A DNA stretch of 17,823 nt from Chrysochromulina tobinii (Eukaryota > Haptophyta > Prymnesiales > Chrysochromulinaceae): assembly GCA_001275005.1 (NCBI GenBank), contig JWZX01001873.1:1-17823 (forward strand). Reading direction: 5' to 3'. Below, piece by piece: positions 8,425-17,285 of this stretch. A program made the translations under genes and the position numbers. Under the pieces are notes generated by a model. The model searched no databases. It worked only from the letters and a program-made list of their open reading frames with translations, and was not told where the DNA came from. Each line of letters begins with the position of its first letter. The first letter of the stretch is position 1.

Positions 8425-11400
8425 ATGCTTGAAGGCCAAGCGCAACCTGCGGCGGCGGCAACTGTCGCGACGACAGTGGCGCGGCCAACGGCGGCAGTTG
8501 TGGCGAATGTGGCAGCCGGGCGACCTGCGGCGGCGGCAACGACCGCGACAACGGCTGTGGTGCGGCCCAATGCGGTGGCTGCAGCAACGGCGACGGAGAT
8601 GGCGATAGCAACAGCAGTAGCGCGGCCTGCAACCTTAGCGACGGCCGCCTCTGCTGCGCTGGATAGCGGTGGTGTCAAGCTGACAGCGACGGCTCTGACG
8701 TCGGTCGTTGCGCGTGCGGCGACGCCAGCAGAGGCGGCGCGGCGCCCGCTGCCTGCAGAACCGGCGGATTTGCGAACGATCGCATCCGGGCCAGCGGTTT
8801 TAGCCTCGAGTGCATCGAGTGCATCGGGCACCAAGGCGGCCGCAGCTGTTCAGCCTGTGGAACCCGCCGCTGCCGCAAAGCCAGCGGCTGCCGCCGCCAC
8901 TGCAGTGGCAGCAGCCAAGCCTGCCACAGCGACCGTAGAGGTGGACGTGACAGCCATACTCGCCACGTCAGCGGCATCGGCTGGGGCGGCAGCCAAGCCC
9001 GCCACGGCGACGTCCTTGGTGGCGTCCGCTGCGCCGAAGAATGCGGCTGATGCGGCCGCGCACAATGACGCGACGACCTCACGCGAGGCTGTCAGTCTCG
9101 CGAGCTCCTCGCTCACAGAGGTACCCTCCTCCGTCCTCGTCGCATCTCTCAGGTCGCTCGACCTCTCGCATAACCTGCTCATCAGCTTGCCTGCCGCGTT
9201 GACAGGCCTGCGCGGGCTCGAGTACCTCGACGTGCGCCACAACCGGCTCGCGTCACTGCCCGCCGGGCTCGGGGTCTCGCAGCCGCGGCTGCAGCTCCTC
9301 GTCTCGCACAATTCCGAGCTCATCTTTGAGCTCCCTCCTCTCGTGGCCTCGGCCGTGGCCTCGGCCCTCTTCCGTGACGCCGACTTCCCCGCCACGGCGG
9401 CGTCCCTCTTCCGCGATCCGAGCGTGCCATGGGGAGGGCATCCGTCCGTCTCGGCGGGCGGCGTCGTGTGGAAGCGGCCGCATGAGATCTGCACTTCGCT
9501 CGGGGTCGGCCCTCCGCAGCTCTTCGTCGACGGTTCGGACTCCTCGGATGTGGTGCAGGGGTTGCTCGGCGACTGCTGGCTGCTCTCGGCGATCGCGGTG
9601 GCCATGCCACGTGCCGAGCTGAGGCAGCAGGTCTTCGCGTTCAACGCCGTCGAGGCCGGGCGTCCGGGCAGCTTCACAGCACAGCTCTGGGTGCGTGGCC
9701 GTTGGGAGCGCGTCACCGTGAGTGCCTCTGATGACTTCTGATTGCATCTGATTGCATCCCTCATCAGGTGCGTGGCCGTTGGGAGCGCGTCACCGTGGAC
9801 GACCGTTTGCCATGCGAGCCGAGTGGCGAACTACTCTACGCGCGCTCCGTCGAGCCGAATGAGTTTTGGGTGGCCCTGCTCGAAAAGTGCTTCGCGAAGC
9901 TGTACGGCAGCTATGAGGCGCTCATCTCGGGATTTGCCGACAGCGCACTGCGAGACCTCACCGGAGGTTGCCCTGTCCGATTGAGCCTGAGGGAGGTGCT
10001 TGCCGCCCACGACAGCGCCCCCAACGCCGCCGCGACAGTACCGGCAGGAGTAGCAACAGCACTAGCGTCAGGAGTAGCAACAGCACTAGCGTCAGGAGTC
10101 GCAACAGCACTAGCGTCAGGAGCAGGAGCAGGAGCAGGAGCAGCAGGTGCAGCAGCAGGGAGCAGCGGCGCCGCCGTGGGCACCTCTGCGGCGGCCTCAT
10201 CAGCCAACGGGCGCGCGCCGCGTACGCTGGGGGCGCTGTGGGCCGCCCTGGGGCAATGGCATCGTGAAGGAAGCCCGATCGGCTGCGCGTACTCTCTCGG
10301 GGCGGCGCAGGGCACGGGCGACGGAGGCAGGCCCGAGGTGGCGTCGGCAGAGGGCATCCTTCGAGGTCATGCGTACAGTGTCGAGCGGCTGGAGGAGGTC
10401 GCCGGTCGACGGCTTCTCCGGCTGCGCAACCCATGGGGTTATGGCGAGTGGACGGGCGCGTGGGCAGACGGAGCGCGAGAATGGACCCCTGAGCTGCTGC
10501 GAACGCTCGAGTATGCTTTCGAAGAGGATGGTACCTTTTGGATGGAGCTGAGCGACTTTGTAGCGCAATTCACCACCGTGTACACGTGTCGCCTCTTCGA
10601 CGGCTGGCAACGGCTCTGTACACAGGGCGTGTGGGTCGGTGACGCGGCCGCAGGCAGTATGCGCTTGCCTGGCTGGCGGCACAATCCGTGCGTGCTGCTC
10701 CGTCTGCCGCAGCCCGCGCCGCTGTTTGCGATGCTCTCTCAGCCAGACCCACGACTGCACGCCGCCACCCACCCGTCCCTCGACGCCACCCCCAACGTCA
10801 CCCCCAACGCCAGATATCCCAGCGCCGATCCCAGCGCCACTGCGCCACCGCCCATCGGGTTCGCACTGCTGCCCACGGTGGCGCTGCGCCCGAGCGGTAC
10901 GGTGCGTACCTCGGAGATGGCCTTGCGTGGAGCTCCCCTACGGGCTGAGCGCGATGTGAGCTGTGCATCAGAGGTGGAGCTGCCGGCGGGTGAGTACGTG
11001 CTCGTGCCGTTCACACTGGAGCCGGGTCATCACGGGCATTGGACGGCGGAGGTGCGTGTGGGCGGAGAGTGTGAGCTCATCCCCATGCCAAGCGTCGCAA
11101 GCGTCCTCGAGCGAGCTCAGATCGAGCGAGCTCAGAGGGGCTCCCTGACTGCTGAGACCGCCGCAACCGCCGCGCCGGCCGTCGACAAGGCGAAGGCAAC
11201 CCTCGCTCGGCTCAAGCTAGACACGACGGAGGAGGAGGAGGACGACGACGACGATGGTTGGTCGGTGGCAGGATCGGAACCCGAGGATGAGAGGACGCGC
11301 ACGCTTGAGCGCCATGCCGCCGCCCACGCCACTGCCGCCGCCACTGGCCAGTCATTCGCCTCTGCGCTCACCACCTCCCTCGGCGCTGCCCTGGGCGTGA

Positions 11401-12449
11401 ATGGCGGCGAGGCGTCGTTGAGTCGGCGCGAGCGCAAGGAGCGACGGCGAGCCACTCTTGCTGCCGCGCGCCGTCAACACAAGCACATGGCCGCACAGCG
11501 GCAGCAGCTGCTGGATGGCGGCGGTTGGAGCCGGGAGCTTGCCTCGCTCGATGACGCATCGAGTGTGCTTGCGTTGCGGCTGCAAAGCGCACGGCTCGGG
11601 GAGCCACCGCCATTGGCCGCCGCCTCGTCCTCTCGCTTGTCTACCCATCCCCCACCAGCGGACACGCGCCCACTCGCCATCCTACGCCCCCGCTCTGCTG
11701 AGGTTCTGCCAACCATACCGCCGCGTGCTCTGTCGTCACCGCTGCCATCGCCTCAGGCCAGCCTCCTCTCGTCGCGTGCCCGCGACGGCGCTCCATGGCC
11801 GACCCGCCGTGCCGCGCCTCCCTCTACCCGACGGCCATACATGACGACGGCGACGACGGGGACGACGACGGCCGAGGACGAGCATGACTACGACGAGGAC
11901 GACGAGGACGGGACCAGCGCGGCAGCGGCGGCGGCAGCGTTAGTGGCACCGACAGGGCGTCGGTTGGCCCCAGCGGATCCCTATGCAGCCGCGCGTGCTG
12001 CGCTTGCGCGCGCCTCCACCGTCGGCGTGCCGCGCACCGCCGCTGCCATCCGGCGCGAACACACGGCTCGGCTCGTGCGCAGCGCGGCGGCACGCGTGCT
12101 GCAAGGCGCACCGCCGCCCGCCTCGACCGCCGCCTCGACCGCCGCCTCCACCTCTTACCGACCCGACGTGGCAGGCAACGTAGCAGCGAGTTGGGGAAGT
12201 GGCAGGGCGTCGGCCAAGTCGGGCCGGGCGGCGGTGGGCCACGAAGATCCGCGGATACGCACACTCCTCGCGGCGCAGGCAGCGGTGCTCCTTTCGATCG
12301 AGAGCTCCAAGCGCGTGGCTAACGCGGGCGCTAATGGCGCGCCGGGCGGCGGTTCGTGGCGCCAGGCGGTGCTCGAGGCGCAGCGACGGCGGGACGAGGT
12401 GCTCGACCGGCTTCTCGCGGCCCACATGCCCGCGCCTCCGTGGCACTGA
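8425..12449 (+). CDS. LRR-containing calpain-type cysteine protease, two exons (8425-9690, 9768-12449)
   Basis: The product is about 1315 residues. The order is: low-complexity Ala/Thr/Val/Pro N-terminus (1-220); two to three LRRs (about 223-302, LRSLDLSHNLLISLP); calpain catalytic core; a calpain domain III-like beta region (about 685-863); and a disordered C-terminus with acidic and basic runs (EEEEDDDDDGW, RRERKERRR). The catalytic triad is complete: Cys384 in QGLLGDCWLLSA, His623 in GHAYSV and Asn643 in RNPWGYGEWTGAW. The calpain signatures VDDRLPC, FWVALLEK and GSYEALISGF span the splice junction. Calpains are Ca2+-dependent intracellular proteases that cut substrates in a limited way. 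There is no penta-EF-hand domain, so this is a non-classical type. A low-complexity insert of about 80 residues separates Cys from His. The start at 8425 is the first ATG in frame. Confidence 0.9.
9691..9767 (+). other. 77-nt intron in the calpain catalytic domain
   Basis: The donor is CTGG|GTGCGT at 9691 and the acceptor CATCAG|GTGCGT at 9767. Joining gives the expected calpain sequence WVRGRWERVTVDDRLPC. An alternative donor GTGAGT at 9718 is also in frame and would duplicate the nine residues VRGRWERVT. Family conservation favours 9691. Confidence 0.85.
9691..9797 (+). repeat. Exact 30-bp direct repeat: intron start equals downstream exon start
   Basis: Positions 9691-9720 and 9768-9797 are identical for 30 bases and differ immediately after. 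Between them are 47 bases that include two tandem copies of TCTGATTGCA (9737-9756) and end in the acceptor CAG. Confidence 0.97.
10047..10118 (+). repeat. 24-bp tandem repeat, three copies, encoding GVATALAS
   Basis: Units are 10047-10070, 10071-10094 and 10095-10118, followed by GGAGCA hexamer repeats (GAGAGAG-type coding) to about 10150. The array forms the core of a low-complexity insert between the catalytic Cys and His of the calpain. Confidence 0.95.
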
Positions 12450-12538
12450 ACTCTGAAGACTGAACCGGCGCAGAGAAGTAGATGAGAGGACGACTGCCTG
12501 CAGGCTGTGTCGGCCACGCCTCCGTCCATTGCGATTGC

Positions 12539-12561
12539 GGCCCCCCTGTGCTTGGGGGGCC
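12539..12561. other. GC hairpin in the calpain 3' region
   Basis: GGCCCCCC (12539-12546), loop TGTGCTT, GGGGGGCC (12554-12561): a perfect 8-bp stem with a 7-nt loop, about 90 nt after the calpain stop. A role in 3'-end formation is possible but unproven. Confidence 0.6.
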
Positions 12562-12633
12562 GGAGAGCGTGCGCGTGTGTGCGTGTTATCACAGCAGCAG
12601 TACCAGGGGAGTACTGTACCGGTAGGTAAGTAA

Positions 12634-12676
12634 GTGTCCCAGCTCCCCCCGGAGGGTGTCTTTTACTAATTTGCCG
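12634..12676 (+). repeat. Third copy of the spacer motif (solo arm)
   Basis: GTGTCCCAGCTCCCCCCGG, then TGTCTTTT, then TTGCCG, in the same order as the arm at 8347-8380 but with two short insertions. It starts 185 nt after the calpain stop; the arm at 8347 starts 296 nt after the coiled-coil stop. Confidence 0.7.
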
Positions 12677-12856
12677 TCGGTGGACGATTTCCCGTACAGT
12701 AGGTGTAGGATCTCTAGGAACGCGAACGGTACCGCGGGGAGGGCCCGCAGGGCAGTACGGATACGATAAGTCCGCGCCCGGAACCCGAGCGAGACGAAAT
12801 CGCTCGGCGCCGCTTCTCGTCTCGGCGTCGCATTACCCGCTGGGACCGCACTCGTG

Positions 12857-13458
12857 TCAGTCTCGGAGTAGAACCTCTTGCAGATCCGACCGCAAGGGTC
12901 CCAAGACGGCGGGGATCAATCTGATCAATCGCCGCTGTCGCTGCTTGAGCTTTTGCGCCATCCGGTAACTCCACCATGTCTTTCGCTTCTGGGATCCAAA
13001 GACACTGATGCAGCCCGGCACGAGCATAAGTGGGTCAAAGCGCGCCATCTCTTCCCATATATAGTCGACGTCAAGCTCGGGATTGATCACCATCGCATGT
13101 GCCAGCTCAGCTGAGCCCTGCAGAGAAATTGATGCGCCGCGCAAACCGAGGAATATAAGGTTGGTGTTGGTGCGCAGGCCTTCGACCAGCGCAATCGCAC
13201 CCTCATCTCCAATCTCGTATCTGAATGGTGGGAGGAAACCTGAGACCTCCGCATGGTAATCATATCCCAGACGGAGGTCCTTGAGAGGTGGGTTGTGCGC
13301 GAGAGCGCGGCCCATGAACACGCCGCCCTGGCTGCCCATAGGATTCTGCGACAAATCGAGCACGCGTAGCGCGGAGGCGGCGCCCGCCGTAATGAGAGCC
13401 TCGGCCACTGCTTTCACACCCGCCTCCTCAATCACGTTGTTTGGTAACCGGAGCACCT
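12857..13458 (-). repeat. Right arm of the inverted gene duplication (partner of 1-602)
   Basis: Position x in 1-602 pairs with 13459-x throughout, with no indel. Similarity continues only about 20 bases past the stop and then ends, so the 3' breakpoint is near 12840. The other breakpoint is beyond the left edge. Confidence 0.9.
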
Positions 13459-16000
13459 CGAGAGAGCGGTTGCGCGCGAGCCCCTCTGCGACGGCCTCGC
13501 AGCCGCCCGGGCCAAGCTTGTTGTCCGCGAGGTCAAGCTCGGTCAGCGCAGTGGGCGCAAGGAGAGCGGCGCGCACGTGGGCGCCACAGGCAGGGTCGAT
13601 GGATGTGTGGTTGAGGATGAGGTGACGAAGTCTCGACCCAGTGCAATGCAGCCCGCGAAAGATCTCGACGGCACCAGCGGTGCCCAGCCGAACATGGCGG
13701 ATAGAGAGCCGCGTGAGCGTTGTGTTGCGGCCCAGTGCAGCGCCGATGGCCTTGGCCGGCTCTGGGCCGAAGCCAAGGTTGGCAAACGAGAGGTCCGTCA
13801 AGGTTCGCGAGAGCAGCAGCAGAGCCGAGATGCCATGCGCGATCTCCCCTTGCGGGTCAGGCAGCGCAAGCGTCAGCCGCTGCCCAATGTGCAGCTCCTT
13901 GTGCTGCAGCAGCATCCCGAGCGCGTGGACGGTGGCACTGGCGTCTGACGCGTGCCACACACGCGGCGCCTTGTGCACTTTGAGACCCACGAGACGAGTT
14001 GGTGAGGCCCACATCACGACCAACCAGAGCCAAAAGAGCCACCAGGGAATGCAAGTGAAACAGCAGCTGGGGCACATGGTACTCAGCTCCAGGCCGACCA
14101 CCTGCGACCCCTCGGGCGCGTCAAAGCGGCTGCACGACTCTTTGTTGCTGGGTAGCACACGCCCCTTGGGTAGTAGGCCCGACTTAACCGTCAGTACGCG
14201 TCCTACCGATGTGTGGAACCGGATGCCTGCGCCCAATGCAAGGTATCCCATCAACTGCTCCACCGCTATGACGTACTCACCTTCGTGCATCTCGAGCTGT
14301 GGCGTCCGCAAGCACGAGCCGTAGGCGTACGAGTCGGAGCCGTGATGCCGCGGCGGGCCGATGTTAAAGTTGAACGTCACGCTCTCGATCGCAAAGGAGG
14401 CACCTACGTCTATCGAGCGCAGGCAGAGCTCATCCTGCATCTTGTGCAAGATTGCGAGCTGCTGCAGCGCGAAGGGGTACGATGAGATGGCCCTCTTGAG
14501 GTTAATCGCGTTCGAGATGGTGTCGCTGAGGTACGTGTCGTCGTTGTACCTCTCGGGCTCGTCGGTGTAGAATCGGTTCATCTTCGCGTGCGACTCGTCC
14601 CGAATGAACGCGGCCAGAATGTCTGTCGAGGCCAACTGAGCGGCTTGATCATCATCAACATCGGCGCCGGCCGCCTGCCGTGACAGCACCTTTGCGGCGG
14701 CGGCGGCTGTGGCGGCGAGCTGTGGCAGCAGAGGCACCGCTGCTGAGGCCAGCTGCGCCCAGCTGGGCTCTGAGCGAGCTTCGTGCAAAATCTCCGCCTG
14801 CATCGCGATGCACATATCGCCCACCATCTTGCGCCGCTTCGAAATGACCTGTTCGATGGTGAGCGCATTGAGATTGATGCTCAACCTCGCCTCCACCACC
14901 AGCACCGCGCCCTCGATTCGCGTCCCGAGCACCTCGATGCCGGTGAGTGGTGCAAAGAGGCATTCGCGCTCGTGCGGGTACTGCGAGATCCACCCGAGCT
15001 CGCACCCGCGGTCGATCATGCCCATGTGCATTTCAAACACCAGCCCCGGCTTGCCTGGCTGGCTCGCGTACTGCAGGGCCACCTCGCGGTCGAATGTGGT
15101 GCTCATAAAGGCGCCCTCGATGCCGCCCCGGACGCCCTGAGCATTAGGCGCCCAGAAGCTCTGCGGGAGCACGCCTCCCGCGACGCCGCGGTAGATCGTC
15201 GCCGCCTTGGTGAGCTTCGAGGCCTTGACAATCACCGAGTTGATCACATGAATGGTCGTGACGTACCGGTTGGACTTGCAGCCGGCGAGTGCTGCCCCAA
15301 AGCCACGCAGCAGGTCATTGTACTTGACGAACATCGGGCCTGTATACAGCCGAGCTCCGAGCCCCTCCTCCAGCATGAGCTCTGGCTCCTCGAGCACGGC
15401 GAGCTGGGCGTTGACCTCGTGCAGCCGATGCTTGAGCTCGCTCAGCGGCAGTGGCCTGCGTCTCGTCGCATGACTGGTCCCGTCCTCTTTGATGTTCCCC
15501 TCTTTTGGCCACTCCACGGCTCGGTCCGGCTCGGCGACGAACCACCACTCGATCTGCGGCGTCGTTGTCATCATGTAGTTTGAGGTGGTGAACTCGTCGC
15601 TCGAGTCCTCGGAGTGCAGATGATCGCGCTCCATCGCCTGGCCAATGTTCCGGTTCGGTGGACCGATCTTGGCTTCGAGGCCACCAAAGAACGTGTTCAG
15701 GCTCCCAAACTGCAGCGTGAAGGCATCACCCTGCTGCACAAACTTATCATGCAGCTCGGCACCAGTGCTGGAATCGGATCTTGCCAGCTCCTGCAGCTTT
15801 GGTAACAGTTCAGTCGCCAGCGCCTGCAGACCTTTTTCCAATCGTAGTACCAGTGCTTCCGGAGAAGTGATGCTGCCCCCGAGTGCGCGCAATATGGCCA
15901 GCTCATCGGCGTCAGTGGCAGTTGTGTCCAGCAACGCAGTGGCCAGATGCGCGGTCACATTCTGCGACGCAAGCCAAACGGATGCTGTCCATTTTTCCAT
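12857..16000 (-). CDS. ADP-ribosyltransferase / jacalin-like / LRR protein, 1047 residues
   Basis: The single-exon frame starts at ATG 16000; the frame is open back to 16147 but has only GTG there. Domains: helical N-terminus (1-210); mono-ADP-ribosyltransferase domain (about 216-376) with the R-S-E signature, Arg271 in TIYRGV, Ser300 in FMSTTF and ExE at 344-346 in PHERECLF; a helical linker; a beta-rich jacalin-like segment (about 536-678; EGEYVIAVEQL, IRFHTSVGR, GSQVVGLELS) interrupted by a hydrophobic Trp/Cys-rich stretch (about 644-665); then RI-type LRRs (about 690-970) and a basic tail. R-S-E enzymes of this type transfer ADP-ribose from NAD+ usually to arginine. LRRs and a lectin-like fold suggest ligand or partner recognition (inference). 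A sensor-effector of algal stress or defence is plausible but unproven. It is paralogous to 1-602. Confidence 0.85.
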   Translation of the reverse strand: MEKWTASVWLASQNVTAHLATALLDTTATDADELAILRALGGSITSPEALVLRLEKGLQALATELLPKLQELARSDSSTGAELHDKFVQQGDAFTLQFGSLNTFFGGLEAKIGPPNRNIGQAMERDHLHSEDSSDEFTTSNYMMTTTPQIEWWFVAEPDRAVEWPKEGNIKEDGTSHATRRRPLPLSELKHRLHEVNAQLAVLEEPELMLEEGLGARLYTGPMFVKYNDLLRGFGAALAGCKSNRYVTTIHVINSVIVKASKLTKAATIYRGVAGGVLPQSFWAPNAQGVRGGIEGAFMSTTFDREVALQYASQPGKPGLVFEMHMGMIDRGCELGWISQYPHERECLFAPLTGIEVLGTRIEGAVLVVEARLSINLNALTIEQVISKRRKMVGDMCIAMQAEILHEARSEPSWAQLASAAVPLLPQLAATAAAAAKVLSRQAAGADVDDDQAAQLASTDILAAFIRDESHAKMNRFYTDEPERYNDDTYLSDTISNAINLKRAISSYPFALQQLAILHKMQDELCLRSIDVGASFAIESVTFNFNIGPPRHHGSDSYAYGSCLRTPQLEMHEGEYVIAVEQLMGYLALGAGIRFHTSVGRVLTVKSGLLPKGRVLPSNKESCSRFDAPEGSQVVGLELSTMCPSCCFTCIPWWLFWLWLVVMWASPTRLVGLKVHKAPRVWHASDASATVHALGMLLQHKELHIGQRLTLALPDPQGEIAHGISALLLLSRTLTDLSFANLGFGPEPAKAIGAALGRNTTLTRLSIRHVRLGTAGAVEIFRGLHCTGSRLRHLILNHTSIDPACGAHVRAALLAPTALTELDLADNKLGPGGCEAVAEGLARNRSLEVLRLPNNVIEEAGVKAVAEALITAGAASALRVLDLSQNPMGSQGGVFMGRALAHNPPLKDLRLGYDYHAEVSGFLPPFRYEIGDEGAIALVEGLRTNTNLIFLGLRGASISLQGSAELAHAMVINPELDVDYIWEEMARFDPLMLVPGCISVFGSQKRKTWWSYRMAQKLKQRQRRLIRLIPAVLGPLRSDLQEVLLRD

Positions 16001-16549
16001 GCCGGGACCAACCACTGCGGACAACGGGCGGGCTGCGGCTCGCTCGCGGCTGTGCACTTGCACAGAACTCGCAAGAAAGAGCCGCGCATTTCTCGAAATG
16101 CTCAGTACGGCGTTTGTTCGTTCATACTTCGCCAAGGTGGCGCGCACGTACTAATGGTGAGAACAATTACGGTTCCGGTTCAGTTAGGGTCAGTAGAAAA
16201 GACGCCGAACCCAAGAACCTCGAGATTCTGTGCCTCGCGCTGTGCGTCGCATTACCACTCGTTAAACTCGTCGTCGCCTTGCCGGAGGCGTTCGACGAAC
16301 AGAACGCAATTCAGTTCGAGGTGCGATCTCCGCCCGAGTCCGCCATTCTCTCCCAGCCGCCACGCGAGATCAACACGACAGTCCCGCCATGCACACACAT
16401 GCCGCTCCGCACGCACAAAACCCAAGCGCACACATCAACATGCACGCGCCGCGGCACTAGAGAGCGGGCAAGACGATCCACCCCGCGATCAACTTCGTCA
16501 CCTACCTCTTCGAGCCCAGGGACACCAACATTCATCTTCATCGCACTCA
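16001..16549. other. Region upstream of the ART-LRR gene
   Basis: About 550 bp with no gene I can support. It should contain the 5' UTR and promoter of the ART-LRR gene and, if the donor at 16550 is used, an intron of the Cys/Pro-rich gene. A single TTAGGG occurs at about 16185. A minus-strand CACAG acceptor ends at 16050 and is in phase with both flanking frames. Confidence 0.5.
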
Positions 16550-17197
16550 CCGCACACGCATCACCGCCTGCCACACATCTCGCAGCCCGCTTCCACTCCA
16601 ACGCCCGGGTGGTGGTGACGGCGGTGGAGGTGGCGGCGGTGGAGGTGGCGGTGGAGAAGGCAATGGAGAAGGTGGCGGTGACGGCGGCGGAGGCGATGGT
16701 GGCGGCGGCGGCGGAGTCGATGGCGATGGCGGCGGAGGTGACGGCGGGTAGGCACACGTTGCGAACTCTGAGCAAGGGCCGCCTCCGTCGTCGCTGGACG
16801 AGCTGCTGCCGGCGTTAAGGCAGTTGTTCATGCAGACCGTGGCAGGGGAATGTGGCGGCGGGGGCGGCGACGCGGTGCGCACGCCGCAGTCGCCGCGGTC
16901 GGTGCCGACCGCGCACATCGGGATCTCGTAGCTGATGCGACTGCCGTCGTCGCAATCGTTGCAGTCGTTGTCGGAGGAGAACACGCAAGAGTCCAAACAG
17001 ATGAAAGATGGCGGGGACGGCGAAGTTGCGCCGAGTAAGGGCCGACGGCTTCCCCGCAGGGACGCCTTATCCCCGTCAAAGGATGTAGAGGTTGCGCTTT
17101 CGGCGCACGTGCCCATGGAGACGGCGAGGAGCGGAAAGAGAAGCGGGAAACCTTCAATCGCGCTGCAATCCGGATGGTCGTAGAGGGACGTGACCAC
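16547..17197 (-). CDS. Cys-rich and Pro-rich, probably extracellular protein (exon, ends uncertain)
   Basis: The minus-strand frame of 216 codons begins at a GTG, so the true start is probably in an upstream exon or at Met28. A hydrophobic run (GFPLLFPLLAVSMGTCA, residues 17-31) could be a signal peptide. Two Cys-rich repeats follow: residues 67-107 (CLDSCVFSSDNDCNDCDDG ... CAVGTDRGDCGVR) and a degenerate one at 122-149 (CMNNC ... DDGGG ... C). Then comes a Ser-Pro tract of about 47 residues (PPSPPPPSPS type). The DDGG/GTDxxDCG pattern resembles Notch-type (LNR-like) repeats common in secreted algal proteins, and SPPPP tracts are typical of cell-wall-like glycoproteins. A consensus donor GTGAGT at 16550-16545 overlaps the stop, so the gene probably continues in a further exon. 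Confidence 0.6.
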   Translation of the reverse strand: MVTSLYDHPDCSAIEGFPLLFPLLAVSMGTCAESATSTSFDGDKASLRGSRRPLLGATSPSPPSFICLDSCVFSSDNDCNDCDDGSRISYEIPMCAVGTDRGDCGVRTASPPPPPHSPATVCMNNCLNAGSSSSSDDGGGPCSEFATCAYPPSPPPPSPSTPPPPPPSPPPPSPPPSPLPSPPPPPPPPPPPPSPPPGRWSGSGLRDVWQAVMRVR

Positions 17198-17285
17198 GTA
17201 AGTACTCGCCGAGGGTTGAACATGGGCGACGGAGATATCTCAAAAAGGTCGAGGGATGCCACCGATGAGGTTACTTGTTCTTGCG

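Larger units (their letters stand above)
12450..12856. other. Convergent spacer between the calpain and ART-LRR genes
   Basis: Both flanking genes end here, so it should hold two 3' UTRs. It contains the GC hairpin at 12539-12561 and the third copy of the GGCTCCCCCC-type motif at 12634-12676 (here with AGCTCCCCCC). From about 12843 the sequence is similar to the 3' flank of the left-edge LRR gene in inverse orientation, for only about 20 bases past the stop. No gene is seen. Confidence 0.6.

Noticed and set aside
12539-12561. Bacterial-type terminator
   Set aside because: It is a strong hairpin, but there is no T-run and the context is eukaryotic.
16001-16147. Extension of the ART-LRR protein to 16147
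   Set aside because: The frame is open but starts with GTG after a stop, and this stretch shows no domain. It could be coding only if spliced from an upstream exon.
16155-16818. Plus-strand open frame with a hydrophobic stretch (ILCLALCVALPLVKLVVALP) at about 16223-16282
   Set aside because: It has no ATG in the unique part, runs back antisense through the ART-LRR gene, and turns into Ala/Val/Glu low complexity antisense to the Pro-rich exon.
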